Assembly (NCBI GenBank): GCA_029259115.1
Contig: JAPDJO010000076.1
Coordinates: 1-64,000, forward strand
DNA: 64,000 bases
From: Thermoplasmatota archaeon
GTDB taxonomy: Archaea > Thermoplasmatota > E2 > DHVEG-1 > B18-G2
Direction of reading: 5' to 3'
The position numbers were made by a program, and so were the translations under genes. Shown one piece after another: positions 1 through 9,273 of this stretch. Each line of letters begins with the position of its first letter. Position 1 is the stretch's first letter. The notes beneath the pieces were generated by a model, which ran no database searches, had not been told where the DNA came from, and saw only the letters and a list, made by a program, of their open reading frames with translations.

Positions 1-1635
1 GGAATATGTCACCAGGTTCATCTGGAGAGATTTGCTGTACCAGGAAAGACCCTTCTTGGCTCAGACTCTCATACTCCAACAGCTGGCGGAATAGGGATGC
101 TTGCAATAGGGGCGGGAGGTTTAGATGTAGCATGTGCGATGGCTGGTGAACCCTTCTACCTGAAGATGCCAAAGGTAGTGAATGTCTATCTTGAGGGAGA
201 ACTTCCGCCGTTTGTTTCAGCAAAAGATGTTATACTCGAAGTCCTCAGGAGAATAGGTGTGAAAGGCGCTGTTAACAAAGTTCTTGAATACACCGGTCCT
301 GGAGTTAAAACCCTGAATGTTCCCGAGAGGGCAACAATAACAAACATGGGAACGGAGACGGGAGCAACCACGAGCATATTTCCGAGCGATGAGATCACAA
401 AGAAGTTCATGGAGGCGCAGGGCAGAGGAGACCAGTGGATTGAGCTAAAGCCAGATGAGGATGCCGAGTATGACGAGAAAATAGAGATAAACCTGAGCGA
501 ATTAGAACCACTCATTGCTCTTCCACACTCGCCAGGCAATGTAAAGCCAGTTAGTGAGGTCGAGGGCATACCTGTAGATCAGGTCTGTATCGGAAGCTGT
601 ACCAATTCGTCTCTCAGAGACATGAAGGTTGTTGCGAACCTTCTCAAGGGGAGAAAGGTTCATCCAAGAGTCAGTCTAACCATATCTCCCGGCTCAAGAC
701 AGGTCGTTCTGCATCTGATAGAATCGAGAGAGCTTTCTTATATCGTTGAGGCGGGAGCAAGAATTCTTGAGAACGCATGTGGACCATGTATAGGTATGGG
801 CCAGGCCCCACCTACTGATGGTGTATCCGTGAGAACGTTCAACAGGAACTTCCTGGGAAGATCTGGAACAAAGAGCGCAAAGGTTTATCTTGCATCTCCA
901 GAGACAGCGGTTGCATGTGCAGTCTTTGGAGAGATAACCGACCCGAGAAAGCTCGGTGAGTATCCAAAGATAGAGCTCCCGGAGAGGTTCATCATAGATG
1001 ATAGCATGATAATTCCTCCTCCAGAGGATGGGAGCAAGGTCGAGATAATAAGAGGGCCAAACATCAAACCACTTCCTGAGTTCAAGCCACTGCCCGAGAA
1101 ACTTGAGGGAGAGGTGCTGATAAAGGTTGGCGATGATATAACTACAGATCACATAATGCCAGCTGGAGCAAAGATTCTGCCATTGAGGAGCAACATACCT
1201 GAGATCTCGAAACACGTCTTCGAAGTCGTTGATCCGAACTTCTACAGCAGAGCCATGGAGAAGGGTGGAGGATTCATCATAGGTGGCGAAAATTACGGTC
1301 AGGGCTCAAGCAGAGAGCATGCGGCGCTTGCGCCGAAGTATCTCGGAGTCAAAGCGGTTATAGCAAAGTCATTTGCAAGGATACATCTCGCTAATTTGAT
1401 CAACTTCGGAATTGTTCCACTGCTCTTCGAGAACAAGGACGATTATGACAAGATAGAGCAGAACGATAAGCTGGAAATTGACTTATCAACGCTTGAGCAG
1501 GGAAAGGTCATTGCAAGGAATGTGAGCAAGAATGTTGAGATACCTCTTGTGCACACTCTGAGTAGGAGGGATATTACCATCCTGAAGGCGGGAGGTAAGT
1601 TGCTGTATATTAGGAATAAGCAGGAGGTGAGTTAG
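1..1635 (+). CDS. acn: aconitate hydratase, 5' partial
   Basis: Aconitase, interconverting citrate and isocitrate through a [4Fe-4S] cluster. The ORF track starts at base 97, but the same frame is open to base 1 and reads GSDSHTPTAGG upstream of that ATG, a core aconitase motif. The true start therefore lies outside the window and roughly 100 residues are missing. Cluster-binding cysteines are visible in CIGSCTNSS and in ACGPCIGMG. The swivel domain (GGENYGQGSSREHAAL) is fused at the C-terminus, so this is the single-chain type related to LeuC/LeuD fusions. It is followed without a gap by aclB, which starts at a TTG directly after the stop. In this operon it would supply citrate to, or take citrate from, ATP-citrate lyase. 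The family call is secure; the direction of flux is inferred. Confidence 0.95.
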   Translation, partial: GICHQVHLERFAVPGKTLLGSDSHTPTAGGIGMLAIGAGGLDVACAMAGEPFYLKMPKVVNVYLEGELPPFVSAKDVILEVLRRIGVKGAVNKVLEYTGPGVKTLNVPERATITNMGTETGATTSIFPSDEITKKFMEAQGRGDQWIELKPDEDAEYDEKIEINLSELEPLIALPHSPGNVKPVSEVEGIPVDQVCIGSCTNSSLRDMKVVANLLKGRKVHPRVSLTISPGSRQVVLHLIESRELSYIVEAGARILENACGPCIGMGQAPPTDGVSVRTFNRNFLGRSGTKSAKVYLASPETAVACAVFGEITDPRKLGEYPKIELPERFIIDDSMIIPPPEDGSKVEIIRGPNIKPLPEFKPLPEKLEGEVLIKVGDDITTDHIMPAGAKILPLRSNIPEISKHVFEVVDPNFYSRAMEKGGGFIIGGENYGQGSSREHAALAPKYLGVKAVIAKSFARIHLANLINFGIVPLLFENKDDYDKIEQNDKLEIDLSTLEQGKVIARNVSKNVEIPLVHTLSRRDITILKAGGKLLYIRNKQEVS

Positions 1636-2919
1636 TTGGCGCAGAGAGGAATTAGAGAGTATCACGCCAAGAAGATGCTGGCAAAATACCTGCCTGAGTT
1701 CTCAAACGGCAAATTCTCGATACCCGATAAATTCGCTCTGGTAACTCCGGAGAAATCTATAGATGAGGTTGCAAAAGAAAACCCATGGATCAAGGAAGAG
1801 AAACTCGTTGTCAAGCCGGACCAGCTCTTTGGAAAGAGAGGGAAGCATGGTCTTATACTGCTGAATGCAACCTTTGATCAGGCAAAGAAGTGGATTGAGG
1901 AAAGGATGGGCAAGGAAGTAACAATCGGAAAGGTAACTGGCAAGCTTACTCACTTCCTTATAGAACCATACGTTGAACATGACAAGGAATACTATGTTGC
2001 TATCAAAGATGATAGAGAATGTGATCACATCTACTTCTCCACGGCTGGCGGCGTAGACATAGAGGAGAACTGGGACAAAGTTCTGACCATAGATGTTCCG
2101 ATAGACAAGGAGATAGATGATGTTGATGTCAGAGGAGTGATTTCAAAACAACTATCCGGAAAGGAACTCGATACCATTGAAGAATTCATCAAATCCCTTT
2201 ACAAATTCTACAAAGAACTCTTCTACACGTTCCTGGAGTTAAATCCGTTCACCATCGTTGATGGCAGTAAGATCATTCCTCTTGATACCGTAGCGAGACT
2301 CGATGATACCGCAATGTTCTGGATGGCAAAGAAGTGGGGAGATATAGAGTTTCCAGCTCCATTTGGAAGAGAGCTTACTCCAGAAGAAAAGTACATCAAG
2401 GAACTGGATGAGAAATCTGGTGCAAGCTTGAAACTGACAATCCTCAATCCAAAGGGTAGAGTATGGACGATGGTTGCAGGAGGAGGAGCAAGTGTAATTT
2501 ATGCTGATACGATTGTTGACCTCGGTTATGGCAAGGAGCTTGCGAACTATGGTGAGTACAGCGGAAACCCAACGACAGATGAGACCTACGAGTATGCAAA
2601 GACAATCCTTGACCTCATGACCAGAGAAAAGGATCCGAGGGGCAAGATACTGATAATTGGAGGAGGTATAGCGAACTTCACGGATGTTGCGAAGACATTC
2701 GAGGGAATAGTCAAAGCAATAAGAGAGTACAAGGACAAACTCAAGGAGCACAATGTTAAGATATATGTCAGGAGAGGAGGTCCTAACTACCAGGAAGGTC
2801 TCAGGATGATGAGGGAACTTGGAGAGGAACTCGGAATACCTATAGAGGTTTATGGTCCGGAGCTTCACATGACGAGAGTTGTCAAACTCGCTCTTGAGGG
2901 CGAGGGAGGTGGTAAGTGA
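1636..2919 (+). CDS. aclB: ATP-citrate lyase, small (ATP-grasp) subunit
   Basis: Small subunit of heteromeric ATP-citrate lyase, which with AclA makes acetyl-CoA and oxaloacetate from citrate, CoA and ATP. The 427-residue protein has an N-terminal ATP-grasp half (KPDQLFGKRGK near residue 60; AGGVDIEENWDKV near 140) and a C-terminal Rossmann-like citrate-binding half (VAGGGASVIYAD; GGGIANFTDVAKTF). It resembles the succinyl-CoA synthetase beta subunit but has the AclB layout, and the next gene is the matching large subunit. The start is a TTG at 1636, directly after the aconitase stop, with a strong Shine-Dalgarno (GGAGGTGA) a few bases upstream. The order aclB then aclA matches that of green sulfur bacteria. 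ADP-forming succinyl-CoA synthetase is unlikely because the partner carries a citrate-synthase-like domain. Confidence 0.93.
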   Translation: MAQRGIREYHAKKMLAKYLPEFSNGKFSIPDKFALVTPEKSIDEVAKENPWIKEEKLVVKPDQLFGKRGKHGLILLNATFDQAKKWIEERMGKEVTIGKVTGKLTHFLIEPYVEHDKEYYVAIKDDRECDHIYFSTAGGVDIEENWDKVLTIDVPIDKEIDDVDVRGVISKQLSGKELDTIEEFIKSLYKFYKELFYTFLELNPFTIVDGSKIIPLDTVARLDDTAMFWMAKKWGDIEFPAPFGRELTPEEKYIKELDEKSGASLKLTILNPKGRVWTMVAGGGASVIYADTIVDLGYGKELANYGEYSGNPTTDETYEYAKTILDLMTREKDPRGKILIIGGGIANFTDVAKTFEGIVKAIREYKDKLKEHNVKIYVRRGGPNYQEGLRMMRELGEELGIPIEVYGPELHMTRVVKLALEGEGGGK

Positions 2920-4790
2920 TGAGAAAACTTCCAGATTATGAGTTGTTCGACAGGGATACTCAGGCAATAGTTTATGGAAATCAGCAGAGAGCTGTTCAGA
3001 GGATGCTTGACTATGATTATCTTTGCAGAAGAGAGAAACCATCAGTTGCTGCGGTTATAGATCCAACGAGAGAGGGTTACATGAAAGTATTCTTTGGAGC
3101 AAAAGAGATTCTCATCCCGATTTACAGGAGCATACAGGATGCTGTTGAGAGGCATCCAAATGCGGATGTCATGGTAAATTTTGCATCATACAGATCAGCG
3201 TATCCAACAACAAAGGAAGCATTGGAGACAGATACGATAAGAACTGTAGCAGTCATAGCAGAAGGCGTTCCAGAGAGATATGAGAGAGAACTTGCCTATC
3301 TGGCAAAGAAGAAGAACAAGTGGATTATTGGTCCAGCAACTGTTGGAGGATTAAAAGCTGGTGCTTTCAAGATAGGTAACACCGGAGGAGCCATAGATAA
3401 CCTGAAATCTCTCAAGCTTTACAGACCAGGCTCTGCCGGTCTGGTTACAGTATCTGGAGGAATGGTCAATGAGATGTTCAACATTCTACATCAGAATAGC
3501 GATGGAGTGTATGAGGGTATAGCCATAGGAGGAGACAGATATCCAGGTTCAACACTTGTTGATCATCTTCTGAGGTACGAGAAGAATCCAGAAATCAAGT
3601 TCATGGTGATGCTCGGAGAGGTCGGAGGAACAAAGGAATATGAAGTCGTCGAAGCACTCGAGAAAGGATTGATAACCAAACCTCTGGTAGCATGGGTAAC
3701 TGGAACATGTGCAAAGGTATTCCCCGGAGAGGTTCAGTTTGGACACGCAGGCGCAAGAGCCGGCGCCGAGCGGGAGAGCGCAGATGCAAAGAACGAAGCA
3801 CTGAGAGAGGCGGGAGCAATAGTTCCGAACTCATTTGATGAGATTGGTGAAAAGATAAAAGAGGTTTACCTGAAACTAAAGAAGGAGGGTAAGATAAAGG
3901 AAATCAAGGAAATCGAGCCACCGGTTGTTCCAATGGATTATGATGTTGCCCTGAAGAGAGGTCTTATAAGGAAACCAACGAACTTCATCTGCACCATATC
4001 AAATGACAGGGGAGAGGAACTCCTCTATGCGGGTATACCGATAAGCAAGGTCATAGAGGACGACATTGGAATAGGTGGGGTCATTGGATTACTGTGGTTC
4101 AAGAAATTGCTCCCGGATTATGCAAGAAAGTTCATTGAACTTGTTCTGATGATAACTGCAGACCATGGACCATGTGTAAGTGGAGCGCACAATGCCATAA
4201 TCACCGCGAGAGCAGGCAAGGACATTATAGATTCGCTTGTTTCGGGATTACTCACCATAGGTCCAAGATTTGGTGGAGCGATATCAGATGCTGCCAAGTA
4301 TTTCAAGGATGCTTACGAGAGGGGTCTCAAACCAGAAGAATTCGTTAACGAGATGAAGGCAAAGGGAATCTACATTCCTGGTATAGGTCACAGAGTAAAG
4401 AGCATTCATAATCCGGATAAGAGAGTCGAATTACTCAAAAAGTTCGCATATAAGCACTTCCCGGGGACAGATTTACTCAACTATGCTCTGGAAGTCGAGA
4501 AGATAACAACCGCAAAGAGAGCGAATCTGATTCTCAATGTAGATGGCTGTATAGGAGTGCTGTTCGTTGACCTGATGAAGAGCTGTGGACTCTTCACAGA
4601 CAAGGAAATCGATGAGTTCATAAACATGGGTGGATTGAATGCGCTGTTCGTGGTGGGAAGAAGCATAGGATTCATAGGTCATGCCTTGGATCAGAAGAGG
4701 CAGAAAGCGAGACTTTACAGACATCCGTACGATGATGTGCTGTACCTCTCTCCAGAGGAAGAGAAGGAGTATTTTGGAGGTGGAGAATAA
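2919..4790 (+). CDS. aclA: ATP-citrate lyase, large (citryl-CoA synthetase/lyase) subunit
   Basis: Large catalytic subunit of ATP-citrate lyase, 623 residues from the ATG. Residues 1-330 form the CoA-binding/ligase part, with the phospho-histidine loop FGHAGA at about residue 276. Residues 350-623 form a citrate-synthase-like lyase domain, with SGAHNAIITARAGKD and PGIGHRVKSIHNPDKR supplying the expected active-site His positions. Both halves are intact and the length matches AclA of other prokaryotes. I prefer the ATG at 2919, which overlaps the aclB stop in a TGATG junction; the ORF track begins one codon earlier at a GTG. GGAGGTGG precedes the start. The overlap implies translational coupling with aclB. 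Confidence 0.94.
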   Translation: MRKLPDYELFDRDTQAIVYGNQQRAVQRMLDYDYLCRREKPSVAAVIDPTREGYMKVFFGAKEILIPIYRSIQDAVERHPNADVMVNFASYRSAYPTTKEALETDTIRTVAVIAEGVPERYERELAYLAKKKNKWIIGPATVGGLKAGAFKIGNTGGAIDNLKSLKLYRPGSAGLVTVSGGMVNEMFNILHQNSDGVYEGIAIGGDRYPGSTLVDHLLRYEKNPEIKFMVMLGEVGGTKEYEVVEALEKGLITKPLVAWVTGTCAKVFPGEVQFGHAGARAGAERESADAKNEALREAGAIVPNSFDEIGEKIKEVYLKLKKEGKIKEIKEIEPPVVPMDYDVALKRGLIRKPTNFICTISNDRGEELLYAGIPISKVIEDDIGIGGVIGLLWFKKLLPDYARKFIELVLMITADHGPCVSGAHNAIITARAGKDIIDSLVSGLLTIGPRFGGAISDAAKYFKDAYERGLKPEEFVNEMKAKGIYIPGIGHRVKSIHNPDKRVELLKKFAYKHFPGTDLLNYALEVEKITTAKRANLILNVDGCIGVLFVDLMKSCGLFTDKEIDEFINMGGLNALFVVGRSIGFIGHALDQKRQKARLYRHPYDDVLYLSPEEEKEYFGGGE

Positions 4791-6017
4791 ATGGCAATAG
4801 ATGTTGAGAAGTATAGGGAACAGATCGAGAGAGCAAAGGAGCACTTTGAAAAACTCATCATAGAGCAACTCGAGAGAATCGAGAGAATGAAACAGGCTGA
4901 GGACTGGATTGATTACTCAAAGGTCAAACCAATAATCATTGGCGTCGTCGGAGGAGATGGTATAGGACCATATATATGCAGGCACGCAAGAACGGTTCTT
5001 GAATTCTTGTTAAAGGATGAGATAGAAAACGGCAAGATAGAAATCAGAGACATAGAGGGACTAACCATAGAGAACAGAGCAAAGGTTGGGAAAGCGATAC
5101 CCGATGATGTTCTGGAAGAGATCAAGAAATGCCATGTTATACTCAAAGGACCAACAACTACTCCAAAGAAGGGTGATCCCTGGCCAAACATAGAGAGCGC
5201 TAATGTTGCAATGAGAAGAGAACTTGATCTCTTCGCGAATGTCAGGCCTGTAAAAATACCACAGGAAGGCATTGACTGGGTCTTTTTCAGAGAAAATACA
5301 GAGGGAGCATACATCTTGGGAAGCAAGGGAATAAATGTTACCGAAGACCTCGCAATGGACTTCAAGGTGATAACAACTCAGGGTGCTGAGAGGATAATAA
5401 GACTGGCTTTTGAGTATGCAAAGAAGAACAACATAAACAGGGTTACTGTTGTAACCAAGGCGAATGTGGTGAAGACAACCGATGGAAAATTCCTGGAAAT
5501 CGCCGAAAAGGTGGCAAAGGATTATCCTGAAGTAAAATGGGATGACTGGTTCATAGATATCATGACCGCGAAGCTCCTTGATCCAGCCAGAAGGAAGGAC
5601 TTCAGGGTCATTGTTCTTCCGAATCTGTATGGAGACATTATAACTGATGAAGCCGCACAGTTGCAGGGAGGCGTTGGTACGGCTGGCGCCGCCAATATAG
5701 GAAAGAGATACGCCATGTTCGAAGCAATCCATGGAACTGCACCGAGAATGGTTCAGGAGGGTAGAGCGATATACGCAGATCCTTCGAGTATACTGAGAGC
5801 AACGGTTATGCTTCTCCAGCACATCGGTTATCAGGAAGAGGCGAAGAGACTCGATATGGCTCTCGATATATGTGGTATCTTTGAGAGGAAGGTAGTGATA
5901 ACAGGGAGATCCGATGGTGCTACGGGAGAAGAGTTTGCGAAGTATGTAATGCAAACAATAGAAGATCCAGAGCTTGAAAAGAAGTGGAAGAAATATCAGG
6001 AGAGCATAGCACAATAA
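4791..6017 (+). CDS. icd: isocitrate dehydrogenase
   Basis: Isocitrate/isopropylmalate-family dehydrogenase, 408 residues. Family motifs include VGGDGIGPYI near residue 55, FFRENTEGAY for substrate binding near 165, LPNLYGDIITDEAAQLQGG with metal-binding aspartates near 285, and EAIHGTAPR near 320. The operon (aconitase, AclBA) makes isocitrate the natural substrate rather than 3-isopropylmalate. In the reductive direction it would carboxylate 2-oxoglutarate. The first 50 residues are charged and helical (KYREQIERAKEHF), an extension not seen in all family members. It follows aclA with no gap (GGTGGAGAATAAATGG). An AT-rich tail follows, then the promoter of the next gene. NAD versus NADP preference cannot be read reliably here. 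Confidence 0.9.
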   Translation: MAIDVEKYREQIERAKEHFEKLIIEQLERIERMKQAEDWIDYSKVKPIIIGVVGGDGIGPYICRHARTVLEFLLKDEIENGKIEIRDIEGLTIENRAKVGKAIPDDVLEEIKKCHVILKGPTTTPKKGDPWPNIESANVAMRRELDLFANVRPVKIPQEGIDWVFFRENTEGAYILGSKGINVTEDLAMDFKVITTQGAERIIRLAFEYAKKNNINRVTVVTKANVVKTTDGKFLEIAEKVAKDYPEVKWDDWFIDIMTAKLLDPARRKDFRVIVLPNLYGDIITDEAAQLQGGVGTAGAANIGKRYAMFEAIHGTAPRMVQEGRAIYADPSSILRATVMLLQHIGYQEEAKRLDMALDICGIFERKVVITGRSDGATGEEFAKYVMQTIEDPELEKKWKKYQESIAQ

Positions 6018-6060
6018 ACCTTCTCACTTCTCTATTTTTGGCTAATTTTGAACAGAAGGG

Positions 6061-6070
6061 TTTAAATATA
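6061..6070 (+). promoter_or_regulatory. TATA-box candidate for the C25 peptidase gene
   Basis: TTTAAATATA preceded by purine-rich AGAAGGG, which fits an archaeal BRE/TATA element. Transcription would start near 6093, leaving a leader of about 38 nt that carries the purine-rich Shine-Dalgarno GGGGAAGGAAG just before the ATG at 6131. Confidence 0.55.
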
Positions 6071-6130
6071 TAGAAAAAAATATATATAATGCTACCATAT
6101 CAAGGTTGAAAAATTTGGGGGAAGGAAGTT

Positions 6131-9058
6131 ATGAAGAACGATAAGGTTATTGTAACGATAGGGGTAGTAATCCTATTAATAGCTGCAGTTGGTGTCTACT
6201 TCTACAAACCAGCCGGAGAGAAAGTATTCCTAGCGACTGGAGAGACGTTGAATTTAATGTGTGGAGTAATGAAAGATGTGCCAAGCGCTATAGAAGTATC
6301 AGACTCTAATCCATTCTACGCTTTGATAGCAACTCCTCTGGCTGTGCATTATGATAAGGAAGGTAACAGAGAAGTTATACCCATGTATATCAAGAACATG
6401 TCCAATCCATCTAGAGCTGTCATAAGAACTGAACAGATGGTTGGTAGATTGGTAGATTTGGTGATAGATGGAAAGAAGTCACCCAAAGAAGTTTCACTTG
6501 AATTAGCTGAAAAATATTGGGACAAAAGCGATCTTGCTTTGATAATTAAAAACGATAAGGAGGGCTATGAGGTTGGTTTGGTGGCTACACCAATAGCAAG
6601 CTATCTTTCGATACCTGTCATAGTTACTGATGAGATAGATTCTGATGTTATCGAAACACTTAGCAAACTCAAGGTAAGACATGCTTTAATATGTGGCAAC
6701 CTCTCCACTGATTTATTTAGTCCATACAAGATCGAAACGGCAGATGACGCTTTGAATATAACTTTAAGCCTTGTAGAGGAGAAGTTTGGAGAGGTAAATT
6801 ACATAACAATGACAAATCCACTTGATGCTTGGAGACCAAAGGTGTTGGATAAAGTATTCTACTCTTCGCCTGTTATCGAGTTATGGTCATCCTCCTCAAC
6901 ACAATTATTTAGAATGGCAGTAGGTCTTGTATTACAAAAGACTACGGCAAATTTCTCATTCCGTATCCCTGATGATTATAAGTATGCCTTAGTCAAAGTC
7001 GAAGTTATTAATCTAGATCCGGAGGGGGTTGATGATTTTGGCGATGCAGTTGGCGTGATGGGAGGAATAGTTGATCCAAGCGAACCAAAACTCCTTCGGG
7101 AGGCGGAGTTGCTTAGCTATGGAGTAACCACTGCATCTAATCCTGTAGTAAGGGATGCAACAGGCAAGGTAATTAAGGATAGATTCTACCAAGAGGTTTT
7201 ACTATACGATAGAGGTGGTGCAGAGTACAAATTAAATATAACAGGAAGCTGGCTTTCTAGAAAATCTGGAAGGGTACAAGTCAATGTTGAGGTGGATAAA
7301 CTTGAAAATCCATACTACGCGATGATGAAAGGATTATCTACTGTAACCCCCTATCTAACGGCATATCATAAGGGAATAATATTTGCAAGGCCAGATTTTG
7401 CATTCTATCCAGATGATAATGTCAAAACTTTGAAGGGAGAAAGATGCCCAGGTTACTATTCAGTTAGAAAGAATCCAAAGTTAGCTTATGCTCATAACAT
7501 GCATGTGTTTAACAAGATACACAAACCCTTAAATAAACTCTTGGCAAAGCTTGCGGATATAGACATTTCAACTCCAGATGGACTAAAACAACTCAGAAAT
7601 TACTACAAAGACAATCCAGTCTACATAGCAATAGTTGGAGATGCAGAGATGATGCCAAGAATTGTCTACGATAATTTCTTACTCCCGTTGTCAGAAGATG
7701 CGTTAAATGAGTTGAGCTCATATCTTGGGAGCTATGGTCTTGGGACACCTAGCGATTTTATATATGGTAATATAGATCCAATACCAGGAGACTATTCCAA
7801 TATGGCAAATGATACTTTCAGCTATTATCCATATCAAGAAAATATAGTTGGAAGATTGGCTGGCTGGGATGCACAAGATGTGTGTGCACAGGTCGTAAGA
7901 ACAATCTTCTACTATGATATCATAGAAAAGCTCGGGGATTGGAAGAACAGAGCCACTGTGTTGGTTGGCGGCGGACAAGACTTCCAGAGACCACCTTTAA
8001 GATACTTTATATCTAAATTGACTGGAAATGATGAGGAAGCAGTTAAATTACCGACAGGATTCGGAAAGATAATGATGGAGAGAACCAAGGAGGTAACTCT
8101 AGAACCGCTAGGATTCAATGTAACTACCGCTTATGATTGCGAAGCATCTGCAGCAGGATATAGTGATGAAGCGCTCGACACAATAAAGAAAACATGTCTC
8201 CTTAACAGATTAGTATTCTTTAAAGGCCTTGTGGCCAAATATCTTGGAGAAGATGCTGTAAAAGGAGGAGAATACATGGAGAATAGCAACTTTATATGGG
8301 CAAATGCACATGGTCAGCCACATATGTTTGGTATGCCCGGACCATCGATACTTGGTTTAGGATTTGGTGGGCCAGTAATGAGATGGATACTAGAAAGAGC
8401 GTTATCATGTATAGATGGTGGCTTTTTCGGACCAGGATTTTCTCTATCGGCAGTTGGAGACTATACTCCAAGAAGAGTATCAGAAATGAACTTAGGACCA
8501 TCTGTTATGTGGATAGATAGCTGTCTGTGTGGAAAAATAGGCGGAGTTTATCCACAAAACTCTATATCTATGGCATTCATTCATGCTGGAGTAAATGCTC
8601 TAATCTCTTCTCCAATGGAGTCAAACATAGCAGGAGGATACCTTGAACCAAAGAAACACCTATACGATACACCTTGGTCCGTTGCTAGGGCTTACCTCAA
8701 TGCCACAAGAAATGCAAAGAAGGGCATCTATCCAGAACCACACTTTGGTTACATGCTATTTGAAGATCTATGTAAAGAGTTGGCAAAGAATGCAACCATA
8801 GGATTAGCACTCAGAAATGCTAGAAATGCATATCTACCAAAGGACGCAAATTCAACATTCTGGTGGTCTCCACCTCTAGTGACTACTGGCAATCCTCTAC
8901 TTGATCTTAAGCTATTCAAAGAGAGACAAACAAAATTCAAAGAAATGTTTGGTACCGAGAAAACAAAAGTTCTACCAAACAAGTACTTTGAATTCCAGGA
9001 GTGGTGCCTTTACGGAGATCCAGCATTTAACCCATATGTGCCTGGAGAGGCTAGCTAA
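6131..9058 (+). CDS. membrane-anchored C25-like (gingipain-type) cysteine peptidase
   Basis: Large exported protein of 975 residues. Residues 5-25 form a single hydrophobic signal-anchor (VIVTIGVVILLIAAVGVYF). Residues 60-260 have alternating beta/alpha segments (ADLALIIKNDKEG-like, HALICGN) that resemble cell-wall-binding-repeat-like folds; that likeness is only suggestive. The C-terminal half looks like a caspase-haemoglobinase fold: NPVYIAIVGDAEMMPR near 495, VGRLAGWDAQDVC near 575, a putative catalytic His727 in WANAHGQ and Cys798 in WIDSCLCG. This is the order seen in C25 peptidases. It starts at ATG 6131 behind a good Shine-Dalgarno. The next gene is a second C25 protein on the opposite strand. 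Substrate is unknown. Activity is inferred from the His/Cys pair only. Confidence 0.7.
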   Translation: MKNDKVIVTIGVVILLIAAVGVYFYKPAGEKVFLATGETLNLMCGVMKDVPSAIEVSDSNPFYALIATPLAVHYDKEGNREVIPMYIKNMSNPSRAVIRTEQMVGRLVDLVIDGKKSPKEVSLELAEKYWDKSDLALIIKNDKEGYEVGLVATPIASYLSIPVIVTDEIDSDVIETLSKLKVRHALICGNLSTDLFSPYKIETADDALNITLSLVEEKFGEVNYITMTNPLDAWRPKVLDKVFYSSPVIELWSSSSTQLFRMAVGLVLQKTTANFSFRIPDDYKYALVKVEVINLDPEGVDDFGDAVGVMGGIVDPSEPKLLREAELLSYGVTTASNPVVRDATGKVIKDRFYQEVLLYDRGGAEYKLNITGSWLSRKSGRVQVNVEVDKLENPYYAMMKGLSTVTPYLTAYHKGIIFARPDFAFYPDDNVKTLKGERCPGYYSVRKNPKLAYAHNMHVFNKIHKPLNKLLAKLADIDISTPDGLKQLRNYYKDNPVYIAIVGDAEMMPRIVYDNFLLPLSEDALNELSSYLGSYGLGTPSDFIYGNIDPIPGDYSNMANDTFSYYPYQENIVGRLAGWDAQDVCAQVVRTIFYYDIIEKLGDWKNRATVLVGGGQDFQRPPLRYFISKLTGNDEEAVKLPTGFGKIMMERTKEVTLEPLGFNVTTAYDCEASAAGYSDEALDTIKKTCLLNRLVFFKGLVAKYLGEDAVKGGEYMENSNFIWANAHGQPHMFGMPGPSILGLGFGGPVMRWILERALSCIDGGFFGPGFSLSAVGDYTPRRVSEMNLGPSVMWIDSCLCGKIGGVYPQNSISMAFIHAGVNALISSPMESNIAGGYLEPKKHLYDTPWSVARAYLNATRNAKKGIYPEPHFGYMLFEDLCKELAKNATIGLALRNARNAYLPKDANSTFWWSPPLVTTGNPLLDLKLFKERQTKFKEMFGTEKTKVLPNKYFEFQEWCLYGDPAFNPYVPGEAS

Positions 9059-9273
9059 AACATCCCTAGTATCTCTTTCTTTCCCAATCTTTTCACATTG
9101 TTTTTTATTGTGTTTGATAAAAGAAGTGCTTTTTATTGACAGCAACTGAACTAACTTATTTTACTCTCAGTACCCTCTTCCATCACATCCTCAAACTGAT
9201 AAAAATAAAGTCAAAAAAGAGAAATTGTTTACTGGTGTGTTATCAAACATAATAGACCATTATCATCTAGTTT
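9059..9273. other. AT-rich convergent intergenic spacer
   Basis: About 215 nt between two convergent C25 peptidase genes. It contains several T-tracts (for example TTGTTTTTTATTGTG near 9100), suitable for archaeal transcription termination from the left. I see no coding signal, RNA fold or repeat of note. Confidence 0.4.

Noticed and set aside
694-1215. 173-codon minus-strand ORF inside the aconitase gene
   Set aside because: A shadow frame of a strongly supported gene. The many other long antisense ORFs over aclB, aclA, icd, gyrA and gyrB are the same effect of AGA/ATA-rich codon use.
8296-8520. 74-codon plus-strand ORF inside the first C25 gene
   Set aside because: Lies within the His/Cys region of the peptidase in another frame; clearly a shadow.
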